DNA of 47,237 nucleotides from Parvularia atlantis (GCA_943704415.1 CALSCO010002484.1:1-47237), one strand, 5' to 3'; positions 31,901-43,582 are shown, counted from the stretch's first letter. The notes: a model not told the origin generated them from the sequence alone. Numbers and translations: made by a program.

Positions 31901-33920
31901 GCGCGTGAGCGACGTGAGCCACACGCGCACGCACGGCAAGCAGCAGACGCACCGTGACAAACGACGTGATCCAGGCCGCTGCGTAGTTGAGCGGGTCGTT
32001 TGGCAGTAGCGAGTCTTTAGCAGCGCCGCGTCAGCGGCACGGCAGGGCGCGGCGAGGCGGCACGCAACAGGTCGGCACGCGGCGCGGGTAGGCGGGGTCG
32101 CGCTGTGCGAGGGCGCGGAAGAGACAGATGGTCGGCAGGTCCATCTCGCGCTCGAGGATGCGCAGGTGCTTCCTGAGCATGTCGGCGTTCTGCGAGTGCG
32201 CGCACGGGGCTGAGTAGGTGGCGGCGCTCGCGTCAGCGGCCGGTACGCACGTGGAAGCAGTCTTGCTTGAGTTCGACCGTCGAGGCGATGTACTCGCGGC
32301 GCAACTTGCCGAAGGAGCGGAGGGCCGGCCAGGACCACGACGAGCGGCAGCGGCGCGCGGCCTCAAACGTGCGTGTGCCTGTGCGCGGCGCTGAGCAGGT
32401 CGTGCGCACACGGCAAGCAAATGCACGCACGCGCGAGCTGCCACAGCTCCGTCACCGAGCGCCTGCGTGGCGATTGCTCGCTCGACTCGCTATCTCGCTG
32501 GTGTGCGCGAAAACGTCAGCGCGAACCATGTCAAGCAAGCGCAGAGGCACGCACGCAGGCCGCCGACGGCGCGGCCCGCCGCTGCGCCGACACAAGCGAC
32601 GCGATGACGCGCATGAGCGTCGCGTACTGCCGGTCGTCGATCGCGAGCGCGAGCCGGTCGACGTCGATGTGGACGTGCAGCAGCGGGATGGTCGACCTCT
32701 TCTCGGCCATGTCGATGCGCGCCTGTGTGCGTGACGACGGTGAGTGCTGCAACTAGAAAAGTGCGCGCTTGTGCGCACGTTGACGGAGATGTTGGCCGGC
32801 TGCAGGACAATGCCGTGGGCCATCTCGACGGGCACGCTGCTGTCGACCTGCGCAGCGCGTTCCCGTTCAGCGCATCTCGGTGGCAGGCGGGAGAGGCGCA
32901 CCCAGCGGTGGTGCTCGCGCAAGACGTCGTCCATGCTCTTGTGCGCCCAGTGGAAGCCGCTGGACGCGATCCAGTACGCCGAGACGTTGCTGATGTCGAC
33001 AATCTGTGCGCGCGTGAGCAGCGGCGACGGAGGGCCTGAGCGCGGGCGCGGGCGCGTGCCTTGCCCACGGCCGTGACCGAGCCGAGATGCTCGTACATCT
33101 GCCACTCGGGCGAAGTGCGCAGGGTGAGGTGCGGGCTGGTGATGCCGGCGGCGATGAGGTTCTGCGCCGAGCGCGTGGGCGCAATGAGGGGAGCCACGTG
33201 ACGAGCGAGGACGACGACGCACGCCCGGGTGGCTCAGCGGGTCCTCGAAGCGGATGTGAACGCGGTCGATGACGACTTCGAGCGCGCGCAGCAGGTACGT
33301 CACGCCGCGCTGGACGAGGCCGCCCCAAACGCCGAGGTTGGCAAGCCATCGCGCGACAGTGTTGTGCGCGCTGAGCACGACGGCCTGGCTGATGCGCTCG
33401 AGCACGGCCTGCTTGACGAGCATGTTGTTGTGCAGTGTGTCCTGGGCGTTCGAAGGAGGGTGGGGTGAGTGCGCGAGGGCGCGGGCGGGCGCGACGAGGG
33501 CACGGACGAGGGCGCTGTCGGTCATCTCGAGTACGACGATCACGTCGGTCAGGCGCACTTGAATGCTGCTCTGGCGGAACGAGCGCCAGGGCACGTCCAC
33601 CTCGAGCTCGTGCAGGAACACTGCACGGTCCAAGTGGGCGCTGGGGCGAGGCGGGTGGGGGCGGCTGCGACAGGCGGCGCACCTTTTTGGACGACGATGG
33701 GCGAGCGCAGGCCCTCAAACAGCTCGCGCTTGACGGCGACGTCGCGCACCTGCAGGTGGCCTGCGCGACGGCGCAACGGCGCGCGTGAGCGGGATGGAGG
33801 GGAAGGAAGGGGGACGGCGGACGCACCCTGCCACAGCCCGAGCTGAACGCTCTCGGGCGGGAGGTCGACCCAGTCGACGAGGAGGTTGTTGAGCAGGCGC
33901 ACGAGCCAGATGGGCAGCAT
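16962..33920 (-). CDS. VPS13: VPS13 family bridge-like lipid transfer protein
   Basis: Very large protein that carries phospholipids in bulk at membrane contact sites. The gene spans 17 kb with dozens of short introns; I did not model every junction and estimate 4000-4500 residues. Translation starts at 33920 with MLPIWLVRLLNNLLVDWV and VQLGLWQG, the chorein N-terminal signature. RALEVVIDRVHIRFEDP (about 33.2 kb) matches the next chorein block. Repeated beta-rich segments follow to about 25 kb. Around 24.5 kb, VHNATDVPFAVSMVSRLG and NVPIGFSLR look like the VAB adaptor-binding repeats. Near 18.8-18.95 kb, AFGNPVNLVGNLAEGV and EDFFYEPIYGLLRGGPGDF are diagnostic of VPS13, followed by GVKTSFKALE and GAVGLATKPVVGLMDG of the ATG2-like C-terminal region. 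A PH-like end (FHFPTDGTILVISNKNVMMV) precedes the stop at 16962. Acid Ser/Asp repeats are inserted near 27.65 kb. It shares a promoter region with MED14. Confidence 0.95.
27631..27696 (-). repeat. 18-nt minisatellite coding a Ser/Asp-rich linker in VPS13
   Basis: Units CTGTCGCTGCCGGYGTCG (plus-strand view) repeat 3.7 times and encode SDSDAG/TG units in VPS13 on the minus strand. The repeat lies in a disordered acidic insert between conserved VPS13 repeats. Confidence 0.9.
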
Positions 33921-34155
33921 TTCTGCTGCGTGTGCTGCGTGTGCTGCTGCTGCGTGTCCTGCTGTGACGGCGGCGGCGGCGGCTCGGCCCGCGGCGGCTC
34001 AGCAAAGTGGTCGTGATGACGTCGCGGCGCAGACAGTCCGTGCGTCCCAGGCTGCTCCACATGGTGCGCGGATCGCGGCAGCGCGGATCGCGAGCGAGGG
34101 GGGGGGGCATTGCTGGCTCAGCACGGGCCGCGCAGGCTGAGCGGGAGGCAGCGCG

Positions 34156-34212
<57 letters not shown>

Positions 34213-34276
34213 GGTCGCTGGATGAGCGGGACCCGGCCGTGTCACGGAGGTCACAATGGTCAGTGTGACGTAGACG
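33921..34276. promoter_or_regulatory. Divergent intergenic region VPS13/MED14
   Basis: The 356 bp between the two start codons is the largest divergent spacer here. It contains TGCTGCGTG repeats (about 33923-33957), a G run near 34100 and a long (GGTCGT)n tract. Apparent reading frames here are homopolymeric repeat translations and are not credible genes. Confidence 0.5.
34156..34216 (+). repeat. (GGTCGT)10 microsatellite
   Basis: Hexanucleotide tandem of about 60 bp in the VPS13/MED14 promoter, nearly perfect, with the last unit altered to GGTGGT. G-rich on the plus strand. It ends about 60 bp before the MED14 start codon, so it probably lies in the 5' UTR or core promoter. Confidence 0.95.
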
Positions 34277-37200
34277 ATGGCGGCGGTGGCGGGGCATGGC
34301 GCCCTCGGTCAGCCGCCTCAGCGGGAGCAGCAGCAGCAGCGGGAGCAGCGGGAGCAGCGGGAGCAGCGGGAGCAGCACCAGCAGCACCAGCAGCACCAGC
34401 AGCACCAGCACCAGCACCAGCGCCAGCACCAGCACCAGCACCAGCAGCAGCCGGGCCGCGTCGTCGCCCTCCACGAACTGCTCCGCCGCGCCGTGCACAA
34501 GACCTACGGCGAGCTGGCCGTGCTGGCCGACGTGTGCGTGGCCCGCCAGCGCTTGCTGCACAGCGCGCTCACCACGCCGAGCCCAGGCTCACGCACAAGT
34601 CCGTGATCGAGCGCAAGCGCGCCCTGCTCGACTTTGCCCTCGGCGCGCGGCGCGTCTTCCTGCGCCTCCTCGTCCTCGTCAAGTGGGCGGCCAACGCGCG
34701 CAGCGCCCAGACCTGCCAGGTGCCGCGTAGCCGTCGCTGTTTGCGGCTGTGGCCGTGCTCACGCACGACGTGACCGCGCACGACCACGCACGACGTGACC
34801 ACGCACGACCATGCACGACACGGCACGGCACACGCCCACAATGCGACCACATTCACCCCATCGTGCACACGCCGCTCACAGGAGATTAACGAGCTGCTCA
34901 CGCGCCAGGACGCCCTCCTCCGCGACGCCGCCGACCACCTCGCACGCACCCAGACCGCCCTCCTGCTCTCGCGGTGCGTGCGCCCGTTCATCCGCCCCAC
35001 AACCAGCTGCTCAGCAGCGCGCGTGCGCGGGCCACAGGCGGCCGCAATTCGACGTGCCCACGGCCCTCCAGGTGCTCGTCGGCGGGTCGTTCACGCAGAT
35101 GCCACAGGTGCTGCAGGTACGCGACTACTGCGATGTGACCATCCCGCAGCTGGCGCTCACAAGCGCGCAAAGCGATACCGCGACGAGGCCGCGCTGCCAC
35201 CGGGCCAGGAGGCAGCGCTGCTCGAGCACGTCAACCGCTTCCTGAGCATGCAGATCGCCGCCTGCAAGCTCCCGCCCGCGATGCGCTGTGTCGCCACCGG
35301 TGCGCGGCCAGCCCCCGCGATCGCCCCTGGGCCCTCACGTGGCGCGCTCGACAGACGAGGGCGCCGCCGTCTTCCGCGTCGAGCACGAGTTTGAGGCACG
35401 CCGGAAGCACGTTGTCTGGCCCCGTGCTGACGCGCGCGCGGGCGTGCAGGCCTCGGTCGCCATCGTGGTCGAGGCCGACCGTCTGCGCTGGCGCCTGCGC
35501 TCGATGCGCCTGCTTGTCTCGTCGGCCGTAGACGCGACGCAAGGTGCGCTGCAGCCCTGCACTGCCCCTGGCGGCGATGTGACATTGCTGCTGCGCGCGC
35601 AGGCCTCAACAGCGGGCCGAGCGCCGTGCAGACGCAGCAGCTCGTCGGCTTCCTGACGTACCAGATGAATACCGCGCCGACGTTCGAGCTCGGGCTGGAC
35701 GTGCTGTACCGCTACCTGCGTGCGCTCATGCAGGCGGTCGTTGTGCTGGGCTGCTAAGCCGCGCCCCGCCCCGCAGACTACCACGTCATCTCGATCGCCC
35801 TCGAGATGATGCTGTTCCAGGTGCACGCACGCCAAGTTGCTGCAGCTGTTTGTACTGACGGCCGGCGTGTACGTGCAGACCTTTGCAGTCAATGTCATGC
35901 GGTGGTCCGGGCGCCTGCGACCTGACTACAAGCCGCGCAGCTGCCTCCGTGTGCACTTTTGGGGGTGCGCCGCGCCTGCATCCGCACAGAGCACGCCACT
36001 GACGACACCGATGCAGCTCAAGCAACGTCGCTGCCATGGCGACCGCCGCGGCCGCCAGTGCGGGCAGCGACGGCGCGAACCCGGCAGCGGCAGCGGCGGC
36101 GGCGCTCACGGCCGTCGGCGCCCCGTCGGCGTACAATGTGACGTTTGTCGCGCACGACGCCGGCGCGGACGGCAACATGGCAACGCTGAGCGTGCTGCAC
36201 GGTGTCGGCGGCTTCCCGGCACACCTGACGGGCGTGGGCTACGCGGGCGCGCCCGTGCAGTCGCTGCCACCGTTGCCCTCCGTGCGTCTCGAGCCGCTGC
36301 CGATCGAGCTGGTGCGCGCGCGGCGGTGAGCGCTTTGTTGGAGCTGACTGGCTGGGCAGGTGCTGTCCAAGCTCGACATCGAGGCCGTGCTGCGCGTCGC
36401 GATTGAGCTGCAGACGCACGACGTGCTCATGCAGCTGCGCGCGATGCTGCTCGGGCTGCGCGGCGGCGAGAGCAGCGGCGTGTTTGCCGAGGACGAGGTG
36501 CAGCTGACGTCGGTGACGCGGGGTGCGCTGTCGCTTGCCGCGCCCACACCCTGGTCCGTGACACGGCGGCGGCGCAGTCGCGGCCGAGAATGCACCCGAC
36601 GGCGACAGCACCATGCGCGTGCTCAGCGTGCGGCTGTACGGCGCGCGGGCCATCCAGGTCTCGATCGACCCGCGCATGGGCAACCTGCAGCTGTCGCTGA
36701 GCGGCTCGGACGCTGCCAGCCTGTCGCGTGCGTGCGCCCGGCTTGCGCATGGGAGCAGACGTGACTGATGCGGCTGTGCGCAGGCAAGCTGCACGATGTG
36801 GAGATGCGCATCAACCGGCAGCCGACGCGGGCCGCCGAGCTTCTGCTGTCGCTGCGCTTCGAGGTGCGCATTCATTGCGTGGCAGTGCCTGCCATCGCGT
36901 CGCGCTGACGTGTGCGTGCGCGACCAGATCATGTTTGACCACTTTGAGGCCGTGTCGAGACGCCTCGACCTGCAGCCGTTCCGCAGCATCCCGCTCGCCC
37001 CGCACGAGGGTGCGCTCGCATGCTAGGAGCGGCGGATGATCTGAGCGCGGGGCGTCGCAGGCGTTCAGCGGCCCGAGCTCAGCGGCAAGGTCATGTTCTT
37101 GCAGTTTCTCGCCTCGCCGATGCACTACCTGCTCGTGTCGGTGGACGCGGCGAGCGGGGCCAGAAGCAGCCTGTCGTTCCACCTGATCACGACGCGGTGC

Positions 37201-40180
37201 GGCGCGCACGCGCAAGTCGCACGCGGTTGCACGCCAGTCTTAATGCCGCCGTCCCAGGCCCGCAAATGCAAGACACCAGCTGACGATCGAGGACGTGAGC
37301 CCGCCGTACCAGTCGTCGGTCAGCCGCTTCTCCGGCGCGCACGAGCCGTCCGCTGCTGGCGGGCGCGTGTCTGCCGTGCGCTGTGCTGTCGCTGACGCGT
37401 CTGTGTGCAGCTTGCGCGGGCCGGCAGTGGCACTCAAGCGGCGCCTGCTTGACGCGATCGACGCCTCGTCGGCGGCCGCCAAGACGCGCCGGCTGGACGC
37501 AGGTGGGCAGGCCCGCTGGGTCGAGGCGGACGTGAGCGTGTTTCTCGAGCGGTGCGCAGCCATCGAGAAGGTGGTGACTCGGCTCACGCGCGCCGTATGC
37601 AGCGCGTCCGAGCTGCTAGCCGAGGTTGTCGCGTTTTTCCGGTGCGCTGCACGCGGGCGCGAGTTTGCAGCACCCGCTGATGTCGACGTTGGTGCAGGCT
37701 ACGCGTGTCGCTCGTGCTCATCGCCCAGCAGCTGCGCGCCAAAGGCGTGCGCTTCAGGTGCGCCCCTGGGGCGCGGTCGGCTGGCTGCGGCTGACCGCTG
37801 GTTTGTGCGTGCCGTACACAGGCCGTTGCCGCACCAGACCGGGCGCGGCGGCATGCAGTCGGTCATCCTGCTCGAGAGCCTGCCAAGCGACGTGCCCGAG
37901 CTATTTACGCGCAAGCTACTTGACCTGCAGAGCGACGAGCACAGCGCGAACCAGGTGCGGACGCGGCGTTCGCGGCGATAGCTGTGCTGACAACACGTTG
38001 CGCAGGTATTGCTGCACGTGCACGCGGCGCTGCTGCCGCCCTTCACGCTGCCGGGTGCGAGCGGTGACGCGGCGGGCATTGCGAGCACGCCGGCCGCGGA
38101 CGGGCGCGCGCGGCTGTCGCTCACGACGAGTGCGACCGAGCCCGGCACGAGCGTGATCGTGCTGTCGTACGCGCGCATGCAGCACACGGCGAAGCACGTG
38201 GTGGCCGACTGCCTGCGCATCTTTAAGGCGGCAGCCCTCGCGCGCCAGCTCGTGCAGGCGGGCGGTGCGTTTTGCTAGTGGCGGTCTGCCCTCGCAGCTG
38301 ACGCCGTGCGGGCGCAGTGCTGCGTGGGCGCACGGTCGTCGTCGGCGCGACAACCTTTGCGGTCACGTACGACCTCATGAGCATCGCGGTCACGTATAAG
38401 CAGCACGAGGTGCGTGCAGACAGACACAGAGCCTTTGCAGACCCTGCTCACGCGTCAGCCACAGGACGACGACGAGCGCTGCTCGATCACGATCACGTAC
38501 GAGCCGTCGGACGAGGGCGACGATGGCGGGCGCTACCAGGTGCGCCGCGACGTAGATGCGGGCGGCACCGCGACTGACCGCACGGGCAGGTTGCGTGCTC
38601 GTCGGGGTCGGTGCACGGTCGTGTGCGCTTCTTCTTGGACTCGTTTATCAACCACACGCCCAAGATCGTCTCGTTCCTGGAGGTGTGACAGCGACAGCGC
38701 GACCGCGCGACGCTGACGAGCCGGCGGGCGGGCGGGCGGCGGCGCAGGTGCTCGACCGCTCGGGCCCGATGCTCAGCGTCATCTACAGCGTTGAGGGCGT
38801 GGTCGTGCGGCCGCGGTCGGCGACACAGATCCGTGTCGTCTTGCCGATCAAGCACAGCCTGGACCTGCACGTGATCACGCGCGACACGGCCGCTGTGGCT
38901 GGTGCGTGCCGTGCGAGGGTCGCTGCAGCGCTGACGTCGGGGTCGGCGCAGACTCGATCATCTTTGTCGTCGACCCGACCGTGAGCCATCCGGTCATTCT
39001 CTACCGCCGCATCCCCCTGCTGAAACAGTTTGTGATGCACGCGGCCAAACGCGGCCTGCTGGGCGAGGGTGACCCGTCCGGTGCCCGCATGTTGCTTGGC
39101 GGTGGCGCACGACTGACCGCCGCCGGACGACGCGCGCAGAGATTACGTGCATGGACACGGCCAAGGTGCTGTACGACCTGTCGTCGACCGTGCGGACGTC
39201 GTGCGTGCGCGCGCTGCTGCAGGCGTTGCTGGCGTACCTGGGCTTTGTCGACACGTACGAGTGGATGGAGTCGGTCGTCAAGTCTAACTTTGCCGAGGTG
39301 CACGCGGACGTTTGTGGGTGTGTCGTCGGTCTGACAGGCGCGGCGGCAGTTTGCCTCGCTCGTGCGCCTCAACCGGCCATCGCTCACGCTGCAATTCCCC
39401 ACGCGCCGCTTCGACTGCACCATCCACCACGTCGAATACGCCTCGGCCGGCATCTGGCTGGTTCCGCGTGCGGGAGGCGCACCGGGCGAGGCGGCCAGCG
39501 CGGCGGACACGGCGCACTACTCGGCCTTCTTCGAGCGGCAGATGCGCGCGTGCACGAGCTCGGCCGCGCTCATTTCGACCTTCAAGGCGCTGCTGCTCGT
39601 GCTGCGGCTGCCGCCGGCAGTGCAGGACGACTGCTTCCGTATCATGGGGGCGACGCTGGCCGCGCCGGTGCGGGGCGCGAAGCGGCGGGTGGCGCTGCAG
39701 ACGACGCTGGCGGGCGAGGCCATGGTGGAGCACAACGTGATGCGGGGCGAGCCGACGCTGCAGTACGACGCGGGCGAGGACGTGCTGCGGCTGTTGGTGC
39801 GTGCGCGCACGAGCAGGCCTGGCGGAAGGGCTAATGCACGTGCGCGTGTGCAGGTGCGCGTGGAGGACGTGGCGTCGGGCGAGGGCGTGGACGTGCCGCT
39901 GAGCTACAGCATGCGCACCAACACGGTCGCGCCGTGGGAGCTCGCGCGCGCGGAGCCGCGGCCGGCGGCCGACGCGGGGGTGCTGAGCACGCAGCAGCTG
40001 ATGCAGCGGCTGGCGCAGAAGGAGGCGACGTCGCCGCTGACGCAGACGCTGCAGCAGCTGGGCAGCGCTGCCGCCCTGGCGAGCGGATCGGGTGGTGCGG
40101 GCGGCGCAGCGGTGTGCTGCCTGGCGGCGGTGGTGCTGCAGCTGCCGGGGCGCGCGCTGGACGATCTGCGTGCTGTGTAG
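34277..40180 (+). CDS. MED14: Mediator subunit MED14 (Rgr1)
   Basis: Central scaffold of Mediator that joins head, middle and tail and contacts RNA polymerase II. Modelled with 27 introns and 1423 residues (human 1454), in exact frame. The first 60 residues are Gln/His/Arg repeats. Conserved blocks follow: LHELLRRAVHKTYGELAVLADV, VIERKRALLDFAL, FLRLLVLVKWA, QEINELLTRQDALLRDAADHL, FDVPTALQVLVGGSF, VEHEFEA and LVGFLTYQMNTAPTFELGL. Later come LDIEAVLRVAIELQTHDVL and MRVLSVRLYGARAIQVSIDP, matching the human knob and linker regions. The far C terminus (LQFPTRRFDC, LSYSMRTNTVAPWE, QRLAQKEA) also follows MED14. One intron (35396-35449) is best read as GC-AG. Another (34720-34881) is 162 nt and repeat-filled. 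Divergent from VPS13; RBM26/27 follows in tandem after 169 bp. Confidence 0.94.
34329..34456 (+). repeat. AGCAGCACC/GGAGCAGCG coding tandem repeats in MED14
   Basis: Runs of GAGCAGCGG and CAGCACCAG units encode REQ and HQQ/HQ repeats at the MED14 N terminus, ahead of the first conserved helix. The sequence is low-complexity, probably disordered and length-variable. Confidence 0.92.
34720..34881 (+). other. 162-nt MED14 intron holding an internal tandem repeat
   Basis: It joins SAQTCQ to EINELLTR. The donor is GTGCCG and the acceptor CTCACAG. Between about 34760 and 34815, copies of a unit like GCACGACGTGACC(G/A)CGCACGACC recur, each with a TGAC core. Two or three near-copies of the local branch/acceptor sequence suggest the intron grew by internal duplication. 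Confidence 0.7.
35396..35449 (+). other. Probable GC-AG intron in MED14
   Basis: GAG|GCACGCCGG...CTGACGCGCGCGCGGGCGTGCAG|GCCTCG joins VEHEFE to ASVAIVVEA, as in VEGEFE-ATLTV of human MED14. A GT donor 15 nt downstream (GTTGTC) would also keep frame but adds five residues. Confidence 0.6.
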
Positions 40181-40349
40181 CTATGGCGGGTAGACTTTGA
40201 TTGCTACGTGGTGAGCAGGGGCGGGCGATGCGGGCGCAGGCATGGGCGCGCTGACCGGCGGCGCCCGTCGCCCGCTGTGCGCCGCAGTCGACCGGGGAGG
40301 CCGCGCACGCCGCCGCCGCCGACCAAGAGAGCGAGAGAGCGGAGCAGCG
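40181..40349 (+). promoter_or_regulatory. Tandem intergenic region MED14 to RBM26/27
   Basis: The 169 bp between the MED14 stop and the RBM26/27 start must hold the MED14 terminator and the RBM26/27 promoter. A short AT-richer patch (TAGACTTTGATTGCTACG) follows the stop. An upstream in-frame ATG at 40242 could add 36 Arg-rich residues but is not supported by homology. Confidence 0.4.
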
Positions 40350-40813
40350 ATGCGGCTGGACGAGGCGCAGGAGCGCGCGCTGCGGGCGTTTGTCGTGGAC
40401 GAGATCGCCAAAGTGTGCGTGGTGCCCTTGGTCTGCCCGCTTGGCCGACGGACGACACGGCGCCCACACGCCGCGCCGCACGCCGCGACAACGCGCCAGG
40501 TCGACCCTCGACCCGGTGTGGTTCGTCGACTACGTGACGGCGCTGCTGGAGCAGGACAGCCCCCTGCCCGAGCTGGAGGACGTCTGCCGCCGCGAGCTGC
40601 GCGACTTTCTCGAGGGCGGTGCGTCGCGTGTGGCCCGGTCGGGGCTGGTCGCGGGCGAACGCGACGCTGACGGCACCACGGCCACGACAGAGACCGACGT
40701 CTTTGTCACGACGCTCTTCCGTGAGCTCGCCGCGCGCTACGCCAGCAGCACCACCACCAGCAGCGCCGCCCGTGCCGCCGACGACACCGACGAGCAGGTC
40801 GACTACGTCGAGT

Positions 40814-40851
<38 letters not shown>

Positions 40852-42841
40852 CGCCGCGGTGACGGCGGTGGCGAGCGCTCATGGAAGCACGGGCGCCGCG
40901 GCCGCGACCGCGACGAGCAGGGCAGCGCGGAGACCGCCTCGCCAACTCACGCGCACGCACACGCCCCTCCCCTCACCGTGCCCCGACGCCACGCGACCGC
41001 CGGCCTGCTCCCGACGCCGCAGCCGTACCTGCAGCTGCCGCTCAAGCGCCCGTACCCCGCCGGCGCGTACCAGACGCTACAACCGCAGTCGCTGCTGGCC
41101 GTGCCCGCGAAGCGCATGCGCCGCCAGGACGGCGTGGCCGTGCCCATGGGCGGCGCACCAGCCTCCATCCGCGTCTACGCCGGCGGTATCGAGTGCGTCG
41201 CAGTGCCACGCGCCATGGCCGTGCTGACGCGCAAACGCGCACGCAGGCTGCCGCCGTCCACGTCGACCGCGATCACCATCGACGGCCGCCCGTACCGCCC
41301 ACCTCAGCCGAGCATGCCGGACGCGCCCAGCCCGGCCGCGATCACGCTGCAGCCGCAGCCCCACCCGCAGCCCCACCCGCAGCCGCACCAGGCCGCCGCC
41401 GCCACCCGCCCGCCGCGCCGCCTAGCAGGGCCGCGGCCGCCCGGCGGCGCGTCCTCCAGCCCCGGCAGCCGCACCAACTGGATCGAGGTGTCGAAGATCC
41501 CGACCGAGCACCTCGCGATCGACCAGCTGAACGAGCACTTTAAGAAATTTGGTCACATTCTCAACATCCAGGTGCGGCCGCCCGCGCTGGTCCGCGCACG
41601 CTCATGCGCGATGGCCAGATCAACCCGGCTATGCGCTCGGCCACGATCCAGTACGCCACGCCAGGCATGGCCAAGGCCGCCGTGTCGTCGCCCGAGGTCA
41701 TCTTCTCGAACCGGTGCGCGCGTGCGCGGCTCGCCCACGCTGCCACTGACAGCTGTGCGCGCAGCTTTGTCAAGGTGTGGTACAAGGATGAGCCGGCACC
41801 CGACGCGCCCGGCGCGAACGGCGACGCAGCCACCAAGCCAGCCACCGTACCTGCCACCGCGCCCGCACAGGCGCTTGCGCAGGCACCGACGCCGGCACGG
41901 CCACGGTCGCACAAGCTCGTCATCCACCGGCCGCCCATGCCTGCGTCTGCGCCTGCGCCTGCGCCGCGCCCGGCCGCCCGGCCGCCCGCACCGACGGCGG
42001 CCGTTGAGCAGCTGCGCCAACAGCGACAGGCCCTGATGCACAAGCAGCTGGAGCAGCAGAAGATGCTCATGATCATGCTCGACAAGCCCGGTGTGGCGCC
42101 TGAGGCGCGCAAGGAAATCCTGTCGTCGCTCAAGACGCTCGCAGAGCAAATCGAGGTGGGTCCTGCTTTCGCACGTGCCTGGTCGCCCTGTCCTTACGCG
42201 CCGCTCGCGCGCAGAGTACGCAGAGCGACCTCAGGGCTGCTGCAGCACAGGCGGCCGCTCCAGCACCGGCCGCCGCGACCGTCGCCGGCCGACCGCCGCG
42301 GCCGCCACCCGCGCCTGCCGGCAGCCCGCGCGCGCGCCGCACGATCGCCCCGCCGTCACCCGCCGCGCGCTTCGGCGTGCGCCCTGCGCCTGGCACGCCT
42401 CGCCCGCGGCCCGTCGCGGCCGCAAGGCAGCACAAGATCGACAACCGGCCCGGTCGCCTGATCGTCACGGGCATCCCGCCCGAGCACGCCAAAGAGGACA
42501 CTTTGCGCGGTCACTTTGAGGTGCGTGCACAGGCGGCGCGTGCGCGAGCGTCGAGACCTGACGTCGCTGCAGCGGTTCGGGGCGCTTGAGGATGTGAGCG
42601 TCCAGGGGCGCGGCGTGGCCGTCGTGCACTTTAAGAGCCGCCGCGACGCCGAGCAGGTGCGTGTGCGCGCTCGTCTGGTACGGGTGTGTGGCTGACCGCG
42701 CCACAGGCCATCGCCAAGGGCGCCACAATCGGCGACGTGACTCTTTCCTTCAAGTGGCCGCAAGCCGTGCCCGTTCCCGCGCCCGCCCACCGCGCGGCCG
42801 ACGCGCCCAGTGAGCAGGAGCCTGTGCAGAGCATCGCATAG
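40350..42841 (+). CDS. RBM26: RBM26/RBM27-like RNA-binding protein
   Basis: Homologue of RBM26/27 (fission yeast Rmn1), which links the nuclear exosome to polyadenylated RNA. Eight exons: 40350-40414, 40500-40618, 40691-41571, 41619-41713, 41765-42155, 42215-42520, 42573-42656 and 42707-42841. They give 691 residues in exact frame. The N-terminal PWI-like domain is clear: ALRAFVVDEIAK, DPVWFVDYVTALLEQD, ELRDFLEGETDVFVTTLF. Next is a run of 12 Asp (about 104-115) and a Pro-rich, basic linker. RRM 1 starts near 324 with NWIEVSKIP, EHFKKFGHILNIQV and SFVKVWYKDE. A coiled coil (RQQRQALMHKQLEQQKML) follows at about 466-515. RRM 2 runs from about 588 (NRPGRLIVTGIP, DVSVQGRGVAVVHFKSRRDAE). The CCCH zinc finger of animal RBM26/27 was not found. 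It faces TAF7, with 24 bp between the stops. Confidence 0.88.
40816..40851 (+). repeat. (GAC)12 coding poly-aspartate tract
   Basis: Perfect trinucleotide run encoding 12 Asp between the PWI-like domain and the linker of the RBM26/27 homologue. Confidence 0.95.
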
Positions 42842-42855
42842 CGTCGCGGCGCGCA

Positions 42856-42861
42856 AATAAA
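42856..42861 (+). terminator. AATAAA poly(A) signal for the RBM26/27 gene
   Basis: A canonical AATAAA lies 15 nt after the RBM26/27 stop and 5 nt before the TAF7 stop on the opposite strand. The RBM26/27 transcript therefore very probably ends inside the TAF7 gene, giving overlapping 3' ends. Confidence 0.55.
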
Positions 42862-42865
42862 CAGA

Positions 42866-43582
42866 TCAGGCGTGCAGCCGTGCTATCCTCGCCTCGGCGG
42901 TGCGCAGCAGCCCCTGCACGCGCTCGCGCTCGCGCACGATCTCGTCCAGCTGCGACTCGAAGCGGCGCTGCGCAGTGCAGTGCGTCGGCACATGCCAGCA
43001 CGCGACAGACACGCCGCACACCTTGAGCAGCGCATTTGGCACACGGGCGATCTCCTCCTCCTTGAGCCGCGCGCGGGCTGCGGCGTCTGCCAGCTGCTGC
43101 TGCAGCGCGCGCTGCTCGACCAGCAACGCCTGCAGCTCGTCGGCTGTGCGTGGCTTGTCAGACGCGCCTGATCGACCGTGCGCGCGTGCACTGGCCACGC
43201 ACCACTCGGCGACAGCACATCGCGTGCTGGCCCCGTGTCGGGTGACGGGGCCGCGACGGGCGACTGGGCCAGCTCAGCAGGGCGCGCGATAACTGGTTGC
43301 ACGCGTTCGGGCGGCTGCGGTAACCGCGGCGGCAGCACCTGTGCCTGCGCGGGCCATGCACCACTGGTCGCGTGCTCGTCTGCGTTGTCCTCCTCGTCAT
43401 CGCTGTCGTCGTCCTCGTCCTCATCCTGCTCGTTCTGGTCCTCGGCGTCCACACCCGCCGCGCCGTTCGCAGCCTCGTCCTGCGGCCCGCCCATGATGTC
43501 GTCGTCGTCGTTGCCGGCCTCGCCCGTGCCCTCTCCTTCGCCCTCGGCCCCGCCCTCGTCATTGTCGTCGTCGTCGTCGTTA

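Noticed and set aside
33715-34254. Minus-strand frame with a long threonine run, and plus-strand frame with a valine run
   Set aside because: Both are translations of the GGTCGT microsatellite in the VPS13/MED14 promoter.
37380-37423. Candidate 44-nt intron (GTGTCT...GTGCAG) in MED14 exon 17
   Set aside because: Removing it breaks the frame of the following conserved stretch. The exon is open throughout and the total model is in exact frame without it.
40242-40349. 36-residue N-terminal extension of the RBM26/27 homologue
   Set aside because: It is Arg/Gly-rich with no similarity. The PWI-like domain of the family begins with the ATG at 40350.
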